Source of the DNA: Corticium candelabrum
Lineage: Eukaryota > Porifera > Homoscleromorpha > Homosclerophorida > Plakinidae
Length of the DNA: 64,000 nucleotides
Direction: 5' to 3'
Assembly (NCBI RefSeq): GCF_963422355.1
Contig: NC_085105.1
Span: 4,907,651 to 4,971,650 of the forward strand
This document shows, in pieces, positions 1 to 11,477 of the stretch (the first letter of the stretch is position 1; every line of letters begins with the position of its first letter). Below the pieces are notes generated by a model, which was given only the letters and a program-made list of their open reading frames with translations, was not told the DNA's origin and made no database searches. The position numbers and the translations under genes were made by a program.

Positions 1-198
1 GACCTCATTTGAACTGATGACTATAAGATATTCCTAGAGGGCCAGCTGCGAATTCAAATGTTGAACATAGACACGTGACTAACTGGGACGTCATTACCGA
101 ACCTGACAGACCACGCCAGTTCCTGGTGAGAATTCTGGATCCGCCACTGATTATAAATGTATTTTAGTAAGAATGGCTACACAAATCAGCAAAAAGTG

Positions 199-342
199 AA
201 CAAACAAGTGTGAATGGTTTAATACTGTACCAAATTGAGGGTGCCAGACTAACTCACACTGTGTTACTATTTTCTGCAATGATGAGTTAGTCATGGCACC
301 CTCAATTTGGTACAGTATTGAACCATCCACACTTGTTTGTTT
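199..342. repeat. Near-perfect inverted repeat (hairpin), ~58-bp arms
   Basis: The arm at 199-256 is the reverse complement of 283-342 apart from two substitutions and one inserted base, with a spacer of about 26 bp. A transcript would form one long, almost fully paired hairpin. It could be a foldback MITE or a long microRNA-type precursor; nothing in the sequence decides between them. No flanking target duplication was found. Confidence 0.85.
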
Positions 343-730
343 GTTTTATATATTTATATTGTTTTTGTATCTTGTTCATTCACTTTTGCAGGGTGCCTCA
401 GAATGACAAAAAATGGGAATCTTCATTAGCTGAGTGAAACCAGTGTGTTAGACGTTGCTCCTAACAATTCCCAATAACGTATGGTGGGTGCACTTGATAC
501 TCACAGGGGCACTCTGCTGTGCTGATAAATCTAATTACACAAGCCGTCAGATTTTACCCTAAGAAAGTCCAACCTACATATTTTGAGAGCATATGAAGTG
601 CACTTTTGTCAGTTGCATTCAGTTTTAAGTTTACCGTCCTAGACACTTTGTAGCTGCTGAGCACATTTTTTTAGATAGGCATAGCGCGCGCAGCAGAGAG
701 GTTAGTCGCGCTTCCTTCGTTGTCTTGTCA

Positions 731-811
731 CAGCATCCATAGACATGTTTGTCAACTCCTCGCATGTCGCAACATCCATAGACATGTTTGTCAACTCCTT
801 GCATGTCTCAT
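731..811. repeat. Short tandem duplication, two ~40-bp units
   Basis: Two adjacent copies contain CATCCATAGACATGTTTGTC followed by AACTCCTYGCATGTC, differing at only a few positions. No coding context is visible. Confidence 0.8.
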
Positions 812-3370
812 CATAAACGTTTTGGGAATCTCTGAGAACAACAGAAGCGGCTGTCGGCAGACATGCCTGTGAGTATCAGATACTGGAGGACACGCTACAC
901 TGCTCACACAAAATCATGGTAGTTGTATTTTCGAACCAATCGCAAAATGGAGAAAAATACTTCTGCCCAGGATAGTTTGCAACAAAGAATTAAACGTAAC
1001 CAGTTCAGTCGGAGAAAGTGTACAGAATGAGAAACCCATCTGAAGAAAGTTAGTTAGTTAGTCAGACAAAATTGTGGTATTGCAAATACATTTAAAAAAT
1101 AAACCAAGCAGTTTTAGAGCTTGAAACTTGGCACACATAGAGAGGAAAAGCAGGAGACTTCAGTAATGCTATTGGTTTTTTGTAGTAGTGCTTCTGAGCC
1201 AAGATAGAAAGGGGGCGTAAACGAGCTTATGCATTGACACCCCCAGTCTACCAAACAACCATAGAATTTATGGTGGAACAGGTCTCTTATACCCATGCAG
1301 TACGACCCATATAACAGAGCTAGAGTTCAACCACGCACACGCATAGTCCTATCATGGCAGAGCTTTGCCCTACGTTGTAGCTCCAGTCGAACAGAAGCCC
1401 TCGCTATCTGACTGGCACATGGGGTCTGCAGTGTTCCAGCTGTTGTGACTGCCTCTTTATGCCGCAGACTCAAGAAAGGGACACATACAAGACTTCCTCA
1501 CAGAAGTATTGCAACATGTAAGTGCAAATACTTCGTACCAACTGCTTCCAGAGATACCAAGGGTTCTGCGCTAGAGGAATTTAGCCAGTCACACAAACAT
1601 GGATGTGGACGGTACATAGGGCCTAGGCTACGTCAGTTACTGTGCTTGAATATTTCTAAGACATGCACAGTATGCGCAAACCGCTATTGCGACAAACTAG
1701 TACGATACGCAGTTGTAATTACAGCATGCAGATGCCAATAATGCAACTGCAAAGCTTAGCTATGAGAGATATTGATCTGTGTGAGAGCAGGGAAAGCTGC
1801 CAGTTAGCACCCAGTGACAACAAGGAAGAGGCACTTCTTGACCATTGTGGCTTCGCCTACATACCCAGAGAAAGATCTGAAAACACTGTTAATAGGGATG
1901 AGCCAAATTATATTTTTTCAGACATTTTAAACCATCTTCCTACACAACATTAGCTAATTAAGAGTTACTATTTTCAAGTAACGTGGCAATACACATAATT
2001 CCATAATTACTATGGTGTTACACACTGTATGCTACCACAGTACTGTACACGTGCATGTTCTGCTTTCAAGTCACCATAGGTGTATTACTGCAGTGTATAC
2101 ATTACACAGTTAGCTAAACATCTTCAAGTTAGAGCCTCTACACGTATGCTACACATATTGTCCAAACGATTGTCCACTAATTCGCAAAAGCAAATGCAAT
2201 ATCTAAATGTCACGAAGCAGCATCGCCCTGACACCACAAGTCTCGCCTAAATTTGGCTGGCATCTGTCATGAGTCATGTTGGATAGCCTTGACACAGCGG
2301 TAGTTTGCATGGTGCTGGCGGGACCTGACGGCTTAGAGAAGTGCACACACGACTGAAGTAATTCTTCTACTTTGCATTCATGCAGATAAAGAGATGAAAA
2401 TCATTTGGGTAAAATGTAGGGAGCAAAAGAATGTTGCTTACTTTGACCGCTCTCAGCAAAGTCCAGTCCGTACTATTAGCCCACAAAAACTTATACCCAG
2501 CAAGCCCCAACGCAACCGATTATTCATCAAATGTATGTGCTAACGACAGTCTTGCACATGCTTTACAATAAATGCCAATAACACTCACCTTGTAGGACTA
2601 CCATTGTGAGTCAAAATGACCAGAAACCGTCATGATCATCGTCACTTTGACCTCGTCCTGCACCTCCAAACAAGAGAAGATTTCATCTTGACAAGAAGTT
2701 CTGAAGAAAGCAATAGTGCAGGCACATCCAAGAACCAAGTAGGTTGGATTCGCTCCGCTCTATATGTTGGGCAAGCAAAACGGCCGAATATGGTGTTCGT
2801 TTGCCAGTAGCTTTGACTATTTGTATCTGCTCTCTAGGGTTGGAAAGCACGCAAAAAACAGAGAATAGATCAGTTGTCAACGCTGCCTTGTAAGACGAGC
2901 TGAGGTCAAAGACTTACTAAACTGTGCGCGGATGTTTCGAGGTTGTCATGCAAGCTATTGATACGCCCTACAGATGTTCAGATTATCCAGGACATCTCGC
3001 AAACTTAACTTCCCCGGTTGTTTGGTAGACTGCTCTCAGCCATTCCTAGATAGTGACTATACGTCACTATCAATACACTGTCCACTGATCTGTGCTGGAG
3101 TGGGAGACAATTTATCAGAACTCTCATTCAACACGTACAGCAAACAAGTGCTAGTTGTAGCTGACGTTGCATCAGCCAGGACTATTCACTGAGTGATTGC
3201 ACTTTTACACCAACACTTTTCTCTCTAATTAAGATCATGCAATGGCTCAGCGCAACTGTACAACTTCCGTAGATTGATTCAGCTAACGTTCAGCCCAATA
3301 TGATTTTGGCTTGGAGATCTGAATTATGATAGCTGCTGCTGCACTCTGAATTGCTACAATTGCCTAGATG
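812..3370. other. No recognisable gene
   Basis: There are short open frames, the longest about 98 codons at 1445-1741 (+), but none shows a known domain, signal peptide or convincing splice structure. A perfect 9-bp-stem palindrome sits at 3049-3071 (GATAGTGAC / GTCACTATC). The region looks like unconstrained intergenic sequence or very old repeats. Confidence 0.5.
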
Positions 3371-3379
3371 CAACCATAT

Positions 3380-3612
3380 ATAGAGTGAATCACTCACACT
3401 TAGTGACTAACTCGCAGTGGATTGCTCACTTGCACTTACGGTGAATTCACAGTGAATCGTTGCGAGTCACTGCGACTATAGCTGTCACTCACCAGAAGTC
3501 GCAATGACTCACCATGAGGCACCATGACTCGCCAAAATTCTCAGTGATTTGCAGTGACTCGCAGTGACTCGAAGTGACTACTAGTGACTTGCAGTGATTG
3601 ACTATGAGGCTC
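3380..3612. repeat. Degenerate GTGACTCGCA-type minisatellite
   Basis: About 230 bp contain many diverged copies of a roughly 10-bp unit (variants of AGTGACTCGC and its complement GCGAGTCACT). The right half is most regular, around 3540-3600. Both orientations of the unit occur, so the stretch could also fold back. Confidence 0.7.
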
Positions 3613-5963
3613 TGTCATAGGTACCTCCCTTTTGAAATGCGGTTCATTTTTTTGTTTAAGTGCGAACGTATGAGATCTTCCTAAGCAAGCAGGAAGGCAG
3701 GCAGATGCTTAGTTTATCACAAGACTAAGGCAATGTGTTGGAAATTGGAAGCATTTTGCATGATATAGATTATAATGGTTTGTACATTTAGACTATCATA
3801 TTCATCAGGGACAGAAATCCCAATGGGCAGGTTTGATGTATAGTATACATTTATGTTATGCCTCAGAGGTTGTAATTTGACCTTTCTAAGCAGGAAATCT
3901 CTGGATATATTGACTATGCTCACAGACTGAAGGTACACACTAGCTATTGATTGACTAGAGTTTACAAAGTGGTGCTGTTATTGCTATATTATTATTGCAG
4001 ACTGAAGATTTTGATCCTTATTTCAGTGGAAGAAAGCGGTTACTACCACGACAAACCGATCTTAGGTTAGCCAACTAGTAATCATGTCAATGATATCAGA
4101 ACATTTATTGTCTTATTGACATGATCTATTAATTAGCTTCTACAACTGGGAGACTCAAACTTCTACTTCAAACAACACTCCAAACTATCAGGTTGGGCAC
4201 AGACATGAAGTTTAGAGATTAGGTGGCAACATTGGTTATCAGGAGCTTGGATTTTGATGCATAGGTTATAGCTGATAATGCCACTGGTTTGTTGTTCAAG
4301 AACAAGAGAGATAGGAAGATCCTCAATGTTGATCCAAAGGTATACAGTCGCGGACATAGTACATATCCTCTACTCCATTTCAGAGCAAATTCTTAATAGT
4401 TGTTGCAGATTTAGTAATGATAATGGCATGTCCACCAAATACGGTGATGACTTGTTAGTGCCTTTAAAGTGGGTGAAGATTGTGCAAGCTGAAACCCACT
4501 CTTTTGTCTTGAAATGCTTCATATTCACTGAGGCCAATACAGGCAATGAGTGGAAATGCATACAAGATGCAGTGTCTTGCCAGTTGTACTGATGGGTCTG
4601 TGTTATGCCATAAATACCCTGCTAAAGTGCCTGATTGATTTTTTACTGCAAGCACCACTTACAAAAGACTTTGAAAATAGCACTAGTTTTGAATGGCGAC
4701 CAGTAATCGCCATGTCACGATACTGTCAAAGGTTTATGTGAAATTTTGAACAAGAGTAATAATTTAGCCACCTTTAGCATTACCAATGCCCTGATGGCAT
4801 GATCACTGATGGACCATGATTGCTATGATCTTTATTAAGGAAATTTTAAGTGGTGATGAAGCCAGGCATTACACAAACGATGTTGCAATTAAAGGAATAG
4901 GGTTACCGGTAATTACTAATAAATGTAGGAAATAATTGCAATCGGGTTAGCTATACTGTAGACAGAGCTATACTTTTGGCAGAGCATGTAGAAATTTGTT
5001 GTATGCATGCCAGGCAAATGGATGGGTATATAGAACATGTTAGTTGTTTGCATACAAATTGTTGTGTTAAAGAACACCCCAGGGAACTGCGCAGCTTTAG
5101 TGCGCAGCATAGCGAGGTCCGGTGATGGAGGGAGTCTGCGGAAGTGTCCCTGTGTAGGAGTGAGTGCTTCGTAAACTGCTAGAACACAATTGACGACAGC
5201 GTCCACTGCCTTTAACGCCAAAGAATTTCACAAAACGCCAATTCTCTCGAATGTTGCCGGACGGAAATAAATTGTACCAAAAGAATTTCAGTCTTTAGAC
5301 AGTCTGAAAGTAGCACAGTGGTTTCCACTGTTCTTGGAGCGACGATTTCCGGGAACGTGATTGCGCCAGTAAGGCTCACGTAATCTGATGGCGCGCAAAA
5401 AAATGCTTCACTTGGGGGACGAAATTCTTAAAATGGCCCCTTCAGTTTCTAACCTTTTAAACGTTCTTAACGTGCATCGGTTGGGTTTGCTCTGATATGA
5501 ATGAATAGATGATTGAATGATTTATTTATTTCACACCTAAAGGGTACAGTTCCCTCTTGGGGCAAACATAAAAACAAGTAAGACATAAGACGTACAGCTA
5601 ACAGACTACAAAATACACCAACTGTATAGCGCCCAGATACCCAACTTGGTTAGTATGGATTTCCCATTAGCAAGTGAAGGCAGAGCCAGCAGCCTAGCAT
5701 ATATCTCCGGAATGCTCCTTTAATTGGAAAACATGAAAACACAGAATGGTTTATCTTGGGCTTTGATAATGTAACAGTATGTAGCGATATAACACTCTTT
5801 AGTTGCCATAACAATGGCAGCTGTATGTTTCCCCTCAATTTTATGCTGTTCAGACAGCTTGTGAACTTGAAGATAATGAAATATATATAAGGATACATTA
5901 GCTATTTTTACCCTAAAACTTAGTTGTCTTGGTGTTCAACAGAAGACCATCAGCTATATTCAC
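3613..5963. other. No recognisable gene
   Basis: Open frames of up to about 104 codons exist at 4278-4592 (+) and 4916-5221 (-). The latter has no ATG and no recognisable family. An 11-bp inverted repeat (ATCATGTCAAT / ATTGACATGAT) lies at 4082-4127. I could not assign function to any stretch here. Confidence 0.45.
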
Positions 5964-5965
5964 AC

Positions 5966-6025
<60 letters not shown>
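5964..6025. repeat. Compound (GT)n(AT)n microsatellite
   Basis: A GT run is followed directly by an AT run. It produces low-complexity open frames (Cys-Val, Tyr-Ile) that are not genes. Confidence 0.95.
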
Positions 6026-6271
6026 GCAACAGGAAGCATATTCGAACCACTTGTTGTTGAGTCTCTTGATCTGTGGACGCTGAACAGTTTACGCACATTG
6101 AAGAGTATAACACGCAAGGCATCATTTCACAATGGACAAACTTTAGTTGAACAATTACTAGTTTGCATGAACCAATTTGCAGTAGCTTGTGGTTGTTTAA
6201 TTCTATACTGATTCTAGAGAGACTGGCATTGTCCTGTAAGGACTCGCTTTGAAAGAATATACTATTGAATT

Positions 6272-6309
6272 ATAAATATATATATATATATTGATATATA
6301 TATATATAG
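6272..6309. repeat. (TA)n microsatellite
   Basis: An interrupted TA-dinucleotide run in the AT-rich stretch upstream of the retrotransposon array. Confidence 0.9.
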
Positions 6310-6415
6310 AAAAATTAGCTTTAGTTACTTTTGATGTTGACTTTTTCAATTACAGTGTTCTAGAAGATGACTCTACTGGGTCACCATTAGTCAATTAAAT
6401 ATATATACTAGCTAT

Positions 6416-6418
<3 letters not shown>

Positions 6419-6453
<35 letters not shown>

Positions 6454-6475
6454 TAGATAGATAGATAGATAGATA
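6419..6475. repeat. (AT)n(GATA)n microsatellite at the 5' side of the array
   Basis: An AT run passes into six or seven GATA/ATAG units, which end directly at the 5' break of the first, truncated retrotransposon copy. It is the likely target sequence of the array; a TATAGA-type repeat lies at the other end (15097-15128). Confidence 0.95.
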
Positions 6476-7860
6476 TTGAATAAAGTCGATCAAACAGCCG
6501 TTTCCCGAATGAATAAATGTCTTCTCTATAAGAGAGCGGTGCTACCGCGGCTTTCATGGTTACTGAGCATTGCATCTATTCCTTTGTCATGGATCGAGCA
6601 ATCATTGGACAGTGTAGTCACGAAATTCTTAAAAAAATGGGTCGGTCTTGCTCATTCAGCAGCTGTCTCTCGCCTTTTCCTTAACACCAAGAACGGCGGC
6701 CTCCAACTTGGCCAACCGTCAGATTCTTTCAAGAGACTACAGTCTTGCAACCTGCTTCGATTTACTAAATCAAATGACGAATGCTTGAGAGCCCTGGCAA
6801 CTATAAAGATTTCAAGAGAGACTGAGTTGTCATCAACCAGATTTAGTGCCGGCAGTTTCTTGGCAACTCTTGATACTTCGCCTGGGTGCCTGCAATCAAA
6901 AATAAAGAACATCAAAAAGACGATTACGGAATCATCAAATAATCGTCATTTGTCACATCTTACCTCCCTGTCTGTACAAGGTCAAGCGGCTCGATTCAAG
7001 GACGTGGAAGCTGAGCACTTTGCCTTGTCCCTAAAATCTCTACCCGATGACTTGTTCAAATGGGCAATAAATGGGCTCCAGGACACCCTCCCATCAGCAA
7101 CCAACTTACAGTTGTGGAAGAAAATTTCGTGCAATCAATGTCCTCTCTGTCACCAACCCCAATCGCTGTGCCACGTGCTAAATGCATGTCCCAGTCTACT
7201 TGATCGAGGTTTGTACAAACAGAGACACGACAATACGCTGAGACTATTTGTGGACTTTCTAAAACGTCATCTTAGTCAACAGTTTTCCATAGTAGCCGAC
7301 CTACCAGAATCAGTATACAATTTTCCTGTCGATATAACCTGTACCTGCCTTCGTCCAGACATTGTTGTTTGGAATGCCGTCCTCAAAAAGGCCTGGATGC
7401 TTGAGCTGTCGGTCCCATTCGAAACAGTCGTGGAAGAAACGAAGGCCCGGAAAGAACGCCGCTATGCCCAACTTGTCAAAGATGCTAACCATCAGTATAA
7501 GACGGAGCTTTTGCATCTCTTGGTTGGGTCGAGAGGATTGATTTTTCCTGAAACTCGACGAGCAGTCTGCATGTTGTGCAAGCCTCTTCAACGCGACTTG
7601 GACGATCTGTTTCAAGCTGTCATTCATTCCACCCTGAAAGACTCTTTTCGATGCTGGTTGGCAAGAAGAGACAACATCTCTTAACTTAAAAGTTTTTTTT
7701 TTTGTTGTTGTAATTTCTGCTTTTAATCATTTGTGATGTATAGTCTTCGACTGGACCTCTACATAGTACTCCAGAACTCTACTTCTGTTATAGTGCTACC
7801 AGTCCTGTAGACGCTTATTGTACTGTATCGTTCGGTATATTACAATAAAGGACCTTTCAT
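6474..7860 (+). mobile_element. RLE-type non-LTR retrotransposon, copy 1 (5'-truncated)
   Basis: This copy is the 3' 1.39 kb of the element that follows twice in full. It begins inside the coding region, at the codon equivalent to residue 739, right after GATA repeats. It carries the zinc knuckle, the endonuclease and the 3' UTR with AATAAA at 7844-7849. Compared with the later copies its coding region has one amino-acid difference (Thr for Met; base 6927), and its 3' UTR matches copy 2 rather than copy 3. 5' truncation is typical of incomplete target-primed reverse transcription. Confidence 0.95.
6476..7684 (+). pseudogene. Truncated retrotransposon protein (C-terminal third)
   Basis: The open frame corresponds to residues 739-1140 of the full protein and has no initiating ATG of its own; the first codon is TTG. 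The CX2CX7HX4C knuckle and the PD...E and KxxxY endonuclease motifs are intact, but the reverse transcriptase is missing, so it cannot be an autonomous element. In-frame internal ATG codons exist (the first about 12 codons in); whether any product is made is unknown. Confidence 0.9.
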
Positions 7861-10800
7861 AGACTTACTACCGGCCAAATGTCCAAGCAAAGGTCCTGCC
7901 CGTTCTGCAACAAACTGTACGCTGTTCTTGGACGGCACATTCACTCTTGTCATGAGAGAAAAGGAAGGCCTTACTCCGAATTTATTGCCGGCCGTGGCGC
8001 ATCTACTGTTCAGCTGTCTCCTCCAACTGTCAATGAAATCGTTGGACTCCATCTTGAAAGTTCCCGGATGAGTCTTGTTGCCGCCTCGCTTTCCCCGGAG
8101 CATGATAGCAATCACAGAGTAAGAGCCCCTTCTGTTAAATCAAGCGGAAGACATTTTGTTATGCGTTCATGCCCATCTTGTTTGAAGTCGTTCAAACGTT
8201 TAGATGTACATCTAAACCGGTCTTCCAAATGCTCTTACGTCAAATTGAGTACTGGTAATAATGCAATGTCTGAGCAAGCAATTACTGGGTCTACTTCGTC
8301 CAATATTTTGACTGATGTTACCAGGTCTCCTAGAGGTGCTGCTTGTGCCCCAATGGAAAAAACCTCTTTTTCAGAACCTCCGGAAGTTCAAAATCTTGGT
8401 AACAATACTACCGAATTCCCTCTTCTTCGACGCCTTAAACTTCCTACTTGTGATCATGAATGGAACACTGCTGACATTTATTTTGCTTCATCAGTTGTGC
8501 CTTTGGTATGTTCGTACATCGACCCAGATGAAGCAAATGACATCTTAGTGAAAGGGATTTTCAACTATTTCAGCAACACCTTTGGCGTTTCTGCAAGCCA
8601 AAGAAAAAGAACAAAACGTCATGCTTCCAACCTTGCTCAACGTTTAAGGGTCGCAAAACGAGAAAACAGATTAGCTCAGAAGGCCCTGCGTCGTGCAAAG
8701 AAATCCCTCAACATGTCCAAGGATGATTTGTTATCTCTTGTTGCCGCCCTGCGGAAATCTGTGAGATCTCTTCAAAAAATGAAACGGCTGCAGATGAAGG
8801 CAAATTTCCAAAGACAATCAAAATTCCAGCAGAGGGACATTTCGTCAAATTTTTGGAAATTTGCTAAACAAATCCTTCGTTCCGACCAAAATGAAGTCAG
8901 TCCTTCATTTACTCAGACAACTGCCTATGATTATCTTCGTTCCGCTTACTCTGCTTCGTCACCAAGAAATTGCTTTGACTACCCAGAGTGGCTGAAGCAC
9001 AGAGATGCTCCATCCTTTCCAATGGGTGATCTTGTCATCACGGAAAAAGACATCTATGATAAAATCAAGTGTGCTCGTTCTGATTCGGCTCCTTGTCCTC
9101 TTGACCAAATTAGCTACAAGTTATTGAAACGATGTCCATCTTTGACTGTCGGTCTCCTGCACATCTACAATCTGTGCATTCAGCAATGCAGAGTTCCAAG
9201 ACTATGGCAGTGTGCTGTCATAAAGTTAATTCCTAAACCAGGAAAAAGTATCCCTTCTGACCCGTCTACCTTCCGACCAATTGCTTTGACTTCTGTAGTT
9301 GGGAAGGTGTTCACGTCATTCATCAAAGACACTCTGTTTAAGCATCTCATATCTAATGGATATCTGGATACATCGATCCAAAAGGGGTTCATCAATCACG
9401 TCAGCGGGTGTCAAGAACATCAGTTCAAATTGGTGGAGGCTATCAGAGATGCGAAAGCCAATCAGCGGCTTCAAACCATTCTATGGATTGACTTGCGTAA
9501 TGCTTTTGGAAGTGTTGATCATAACTTAATCCGCTTTGCAATGTCCCATTACAATTGTGGTGATATGGTGACAAATCTCATTTCCAATATATATTGTGGT
9601 CTTCGCGCAGTCATTTGCACAGATGACTGGTGTACTTCCAATTTTCCTTATGAGGTCGGTGTATTTCAAGGGGATCCTCTGTCAGTGGCTATTTTTGACA
9701 TGGTTTTCAACCTTTACACTGATGCTTTAGAATCTCTCGCTCTAACTTGTGCCTATCAGTTTTCGTCAGTGGCTCAAAACTCTTTCTTGTGTAGTTTTGC
9801 TGATGACGCTGTCGTAGTCACAAGAGGTCCACATGAAATTAATGCTGTGTGCAAGCGAACAGACCAATTCCTCGAATGGTCTGGCCTAGAAGTCAATGCG
9901 GCAAAATGTTCAACTTTTTCACGTCGGAGGCTGATTCATCCAACTGTCTTTGACCCGGAAATCTCTATACAAGGGCAAAAGATTCCATTCTTGTCACACA
10001 AGAAAAGCTACAAGTACTTGGGTCTTCCAATTGCGTCTGATCTGTCTCATGCCGACATTTCAAGAGAGCTTCTGGAGACTACTAAGAATTTATTGAATAA
10101 AGTCGATCAAACAGCCGTTTCCCGAATGAATAAATGTCTTCTCTATAAGAGAGCGGTGCTACCGCGGCTTTCATGGTTACTGAGCATTGCATCTATTCCT
10201 TTGTCATGGATCGAGCAATCATTGGACAGTGTAGTCACGAAATTCTTAAAAAAATGGGTCGGTCTTGCTCATTCAGCAGCTGTCTCTCGCCTTTTCCTTA
10301 ACACCAAGAACGGCGGCCTCCAACTTGGCCAACCGTCAGATTCTTTCAAGAGACTACAGTCTTGCAACCTGCTTCGATTTACTAAATCAAATGACGAATG
10401 CTTGAGAGCCCTGGCAACTATAAAGATTTCAAGAGAGACTGAGTTGTCATCAACCAGATTTAGTGCCGGCAGTTTCTTGGCAACTCTTGATACTTCGCCT
10501 GGGTGCCTGCAATCAAAAATAAAGAACATCAAAAAGACGATTATGGAATCATCAAATAATCGTCATTTGTCACATCTTACCTCCCTGTCTGTACAAGGTC
10601 AAGCGGCTCGATTCAAGGACGTGGAAGCTGAGCACTTTGCCTTGTCCCTAAAATCTCTACCCGATGACTTGTTCAAATGGGCAATAAATGGGCTCCAGGA
10701 CACCCTCCCATCAGCAACCAACTTACAGTTGTGGAAGAAAATTTCGTGCAATCAATGTCCTCTCTGTCACCAACCCCAATCGCTGTGCCACGTGCTAAAT

Positions 10801-11477
10801 GCATGTCCCAGTCTACTTGATCGAGGTTTGTACAAACAGAGACACGACAATACGCTGAGACTATTTGTGGACTTTCTAAAACGTCATCTTAGTCAACAGT
10901 TTTCCATAGTAGCCGACCTACCAGAATCAGTATACAATTTTCCTGTCGATATAACCTGTACCTGCCTTCGTCCAGACATTGTTGTTTGGAATGCCGTCCT
11001 CAAAAAGGCCTGGATGCTTGAGCTGTCGGTCCCATTCGAAACAGTCGTGGAAGAAACGAAGGCCCGGAAAGAACGCCGCTATGCCCAACTTGTCAAAGAT
11101 GCTAACCATCAGTATAAGACGGAGCTTTTGCATCTCTTGGTTGGGTCGAGAGGATTGATTTTTCCTGAAACTCGACGAGCAGTCTGCATGTTGTGCAAGC
11201 CTCTTCAACGCGACTTGGACGATCTGTTTCAAGCTGTCATTCATTCCACCCTGAAAGACTCTTTTCGATGCTGGTTGGCAAGAAGAGACAACATCTCTTA
11301 ACTTAAAAGTTTTTTTTTTTGTTGTTGTAATTTCTGCTTTTAATCATTTGTGATGTATAGTCTTCGACTGGACCTCTACATAGTACTCCAGAACTCTACT
11401 TCTGTTATAGTGCTACCAGTCCTGTAGACGCTTATTGTACTGTATCGTTCGGTATATTACAATAAAGGACCTTTCAT
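7861..11477 (+). mobile_element. RLE-type non-LTR retrotransposon, copy 2 (full length)
   Basis: A unit of 3617 bp starts immediately after the 3' end of copy 1 and ends where copy 3 begins. It has a 5' leader of only about 18-20 nt before the ATG, one long ORF, and a ~175-nt 3' UTR with a T-rich tract and AATAAA about 11 nt before the end. There is no poly(A) tail. At the junctions the 3' end (ccttyc) is followed by ATAG and then the next 5' leader, so a single ATAG-like target unit may remain between copies. Confidence 0.93.
7879..11301 (+). CDS. Retrotransposon polyprotein: zinc fingers, reverse transcriptase, restriction-like endonuclease
   Basis: The protein has 1140 residues. N-terminal zinc-finger-like motifs are at C7/C10/H20/C24-H25 and C98/C101/H111/C118. 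A basic, helical stretch spans about 235-340. The reverse transcriptase has FRPIALTS at 465-472, FQGDP at 596-600 and the catalytic FADD at 640-643. A CX2CX7HX4C knuckle (C960, C963, H971, C976) precedes a restriction-like endonuclease with P1032-D1033, E1048 and K1064xxxY1068. This order is that of early-branching non-LTR elements (R2, R4/Dong, NeSL, CRE group), which nick a target and prime cDNA synthesis there. All catalytic motifs are intact, so it may be active. The exact clade needs a tree. The start is the first ATG, about 20 nt after the upstream copy ends. Confidence 0.95.
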   Translation: MSKQRSCPFCNKLYAVLGRHIHSCHERKGRPYSEFIAGRGASTVQLSPPTVNEIVGLHLESSRMSLVAASLSPEHDSNHRVRAPSVKSSGRHFVMRSCPSCLKSFKRLDVHLNRSSKCSYVKLSTGNNAMSEQAITGSTSSNILTDVTRSPRGAACAPMEKTSFSEPPEVQNLGNNTTEFPLLRRLKLPTCDHEWNTADIYFASSVVPLVCSYIDPDEANDILVKGIFNYFSNTFGVSASQRKRTKRHASNLAQRLRVAKRENRLAQKALRRAKKSLNMSKDDLLSLVAALRKSVRSLQKMKRLQMKANFQRQSKFQQRDISSNFWKFAKQILRSDQNEVSPSFTQTTAYDYLRSAYSASSPRNCFDYPEWLKHRDAPSFPMGDLVITEKDIYDKIKCARSDSAPCPLDQISYKLLKRCPSLTVGLLHIYNLCIQQCRVPRLWQCAVIKLIPKPGKSIPSDPSTFRPIALTSVVGKVFTSFIKDTLFKHLISNGYLDTSIQKGFINHVSGCQEHQFKLVEAIRDAKANQRLQTILWIDLRNAFGSVDHNLIRFAMSHYNCGDMVTNLISNIYCGLRAVICTDDWCTSNFPYEVGVFQGDPLSVAIFDMVFNLYTDALESLALTCAYQFSSVAQNSFLCSFADDAVVVTRGPHEINAVCKRTDQFLEWSGLEVNAAKCSTFSRRRLIHPTVFDPEISIQGQKIPFLSHKKSYKYLGLPIASDLSHADISRELLETTKNLLNKVDQTAVSRMNKCLLYKRAVLPRLSWLLSIASIPLSWIEQSLDSVVTKFLKKWVGLAHSAAVSRLFLNTKNGGLQLGQPSDSFKRLQSCNLLRFTKSNDECLRALATIKISRETELSSTRFSAGSFLATLDTSPGCLQSKIKNIKKTIMESSNNRHLSHLTSLSVQGQAARFKDVEAEHFALSLKSLPDDLFKWAINGLQDTLPSATNLQLWKKISCNQCPLCHQPQSLCHVLNACPSLLDRGLYKQRHDNTLRLFVDFLKRHLSQQFSIVADLPESVYNFPVDITCTCLRPDIVVWNAVLKKAWMLELSVPFETVVEETKARKERRYAQLVKDANHQYKTELLHLLVGSRGLIFPETRRAVCMLCKPLQRDLDDLFQAVIHSTLKDSFRCWLARRDNIS

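Noticed and set aside
1445..1953. Two overlapping Cys-rich frames (98 and 96 codons)
   Set aside because: No recognisable domain, no signal peptide, no supporting exons; likely chance.
4916..5221. Minus-strand frame of about 100 codons
   Set aside because: Starts with TTG only, no ATG, no family resemblance and no clear donor.
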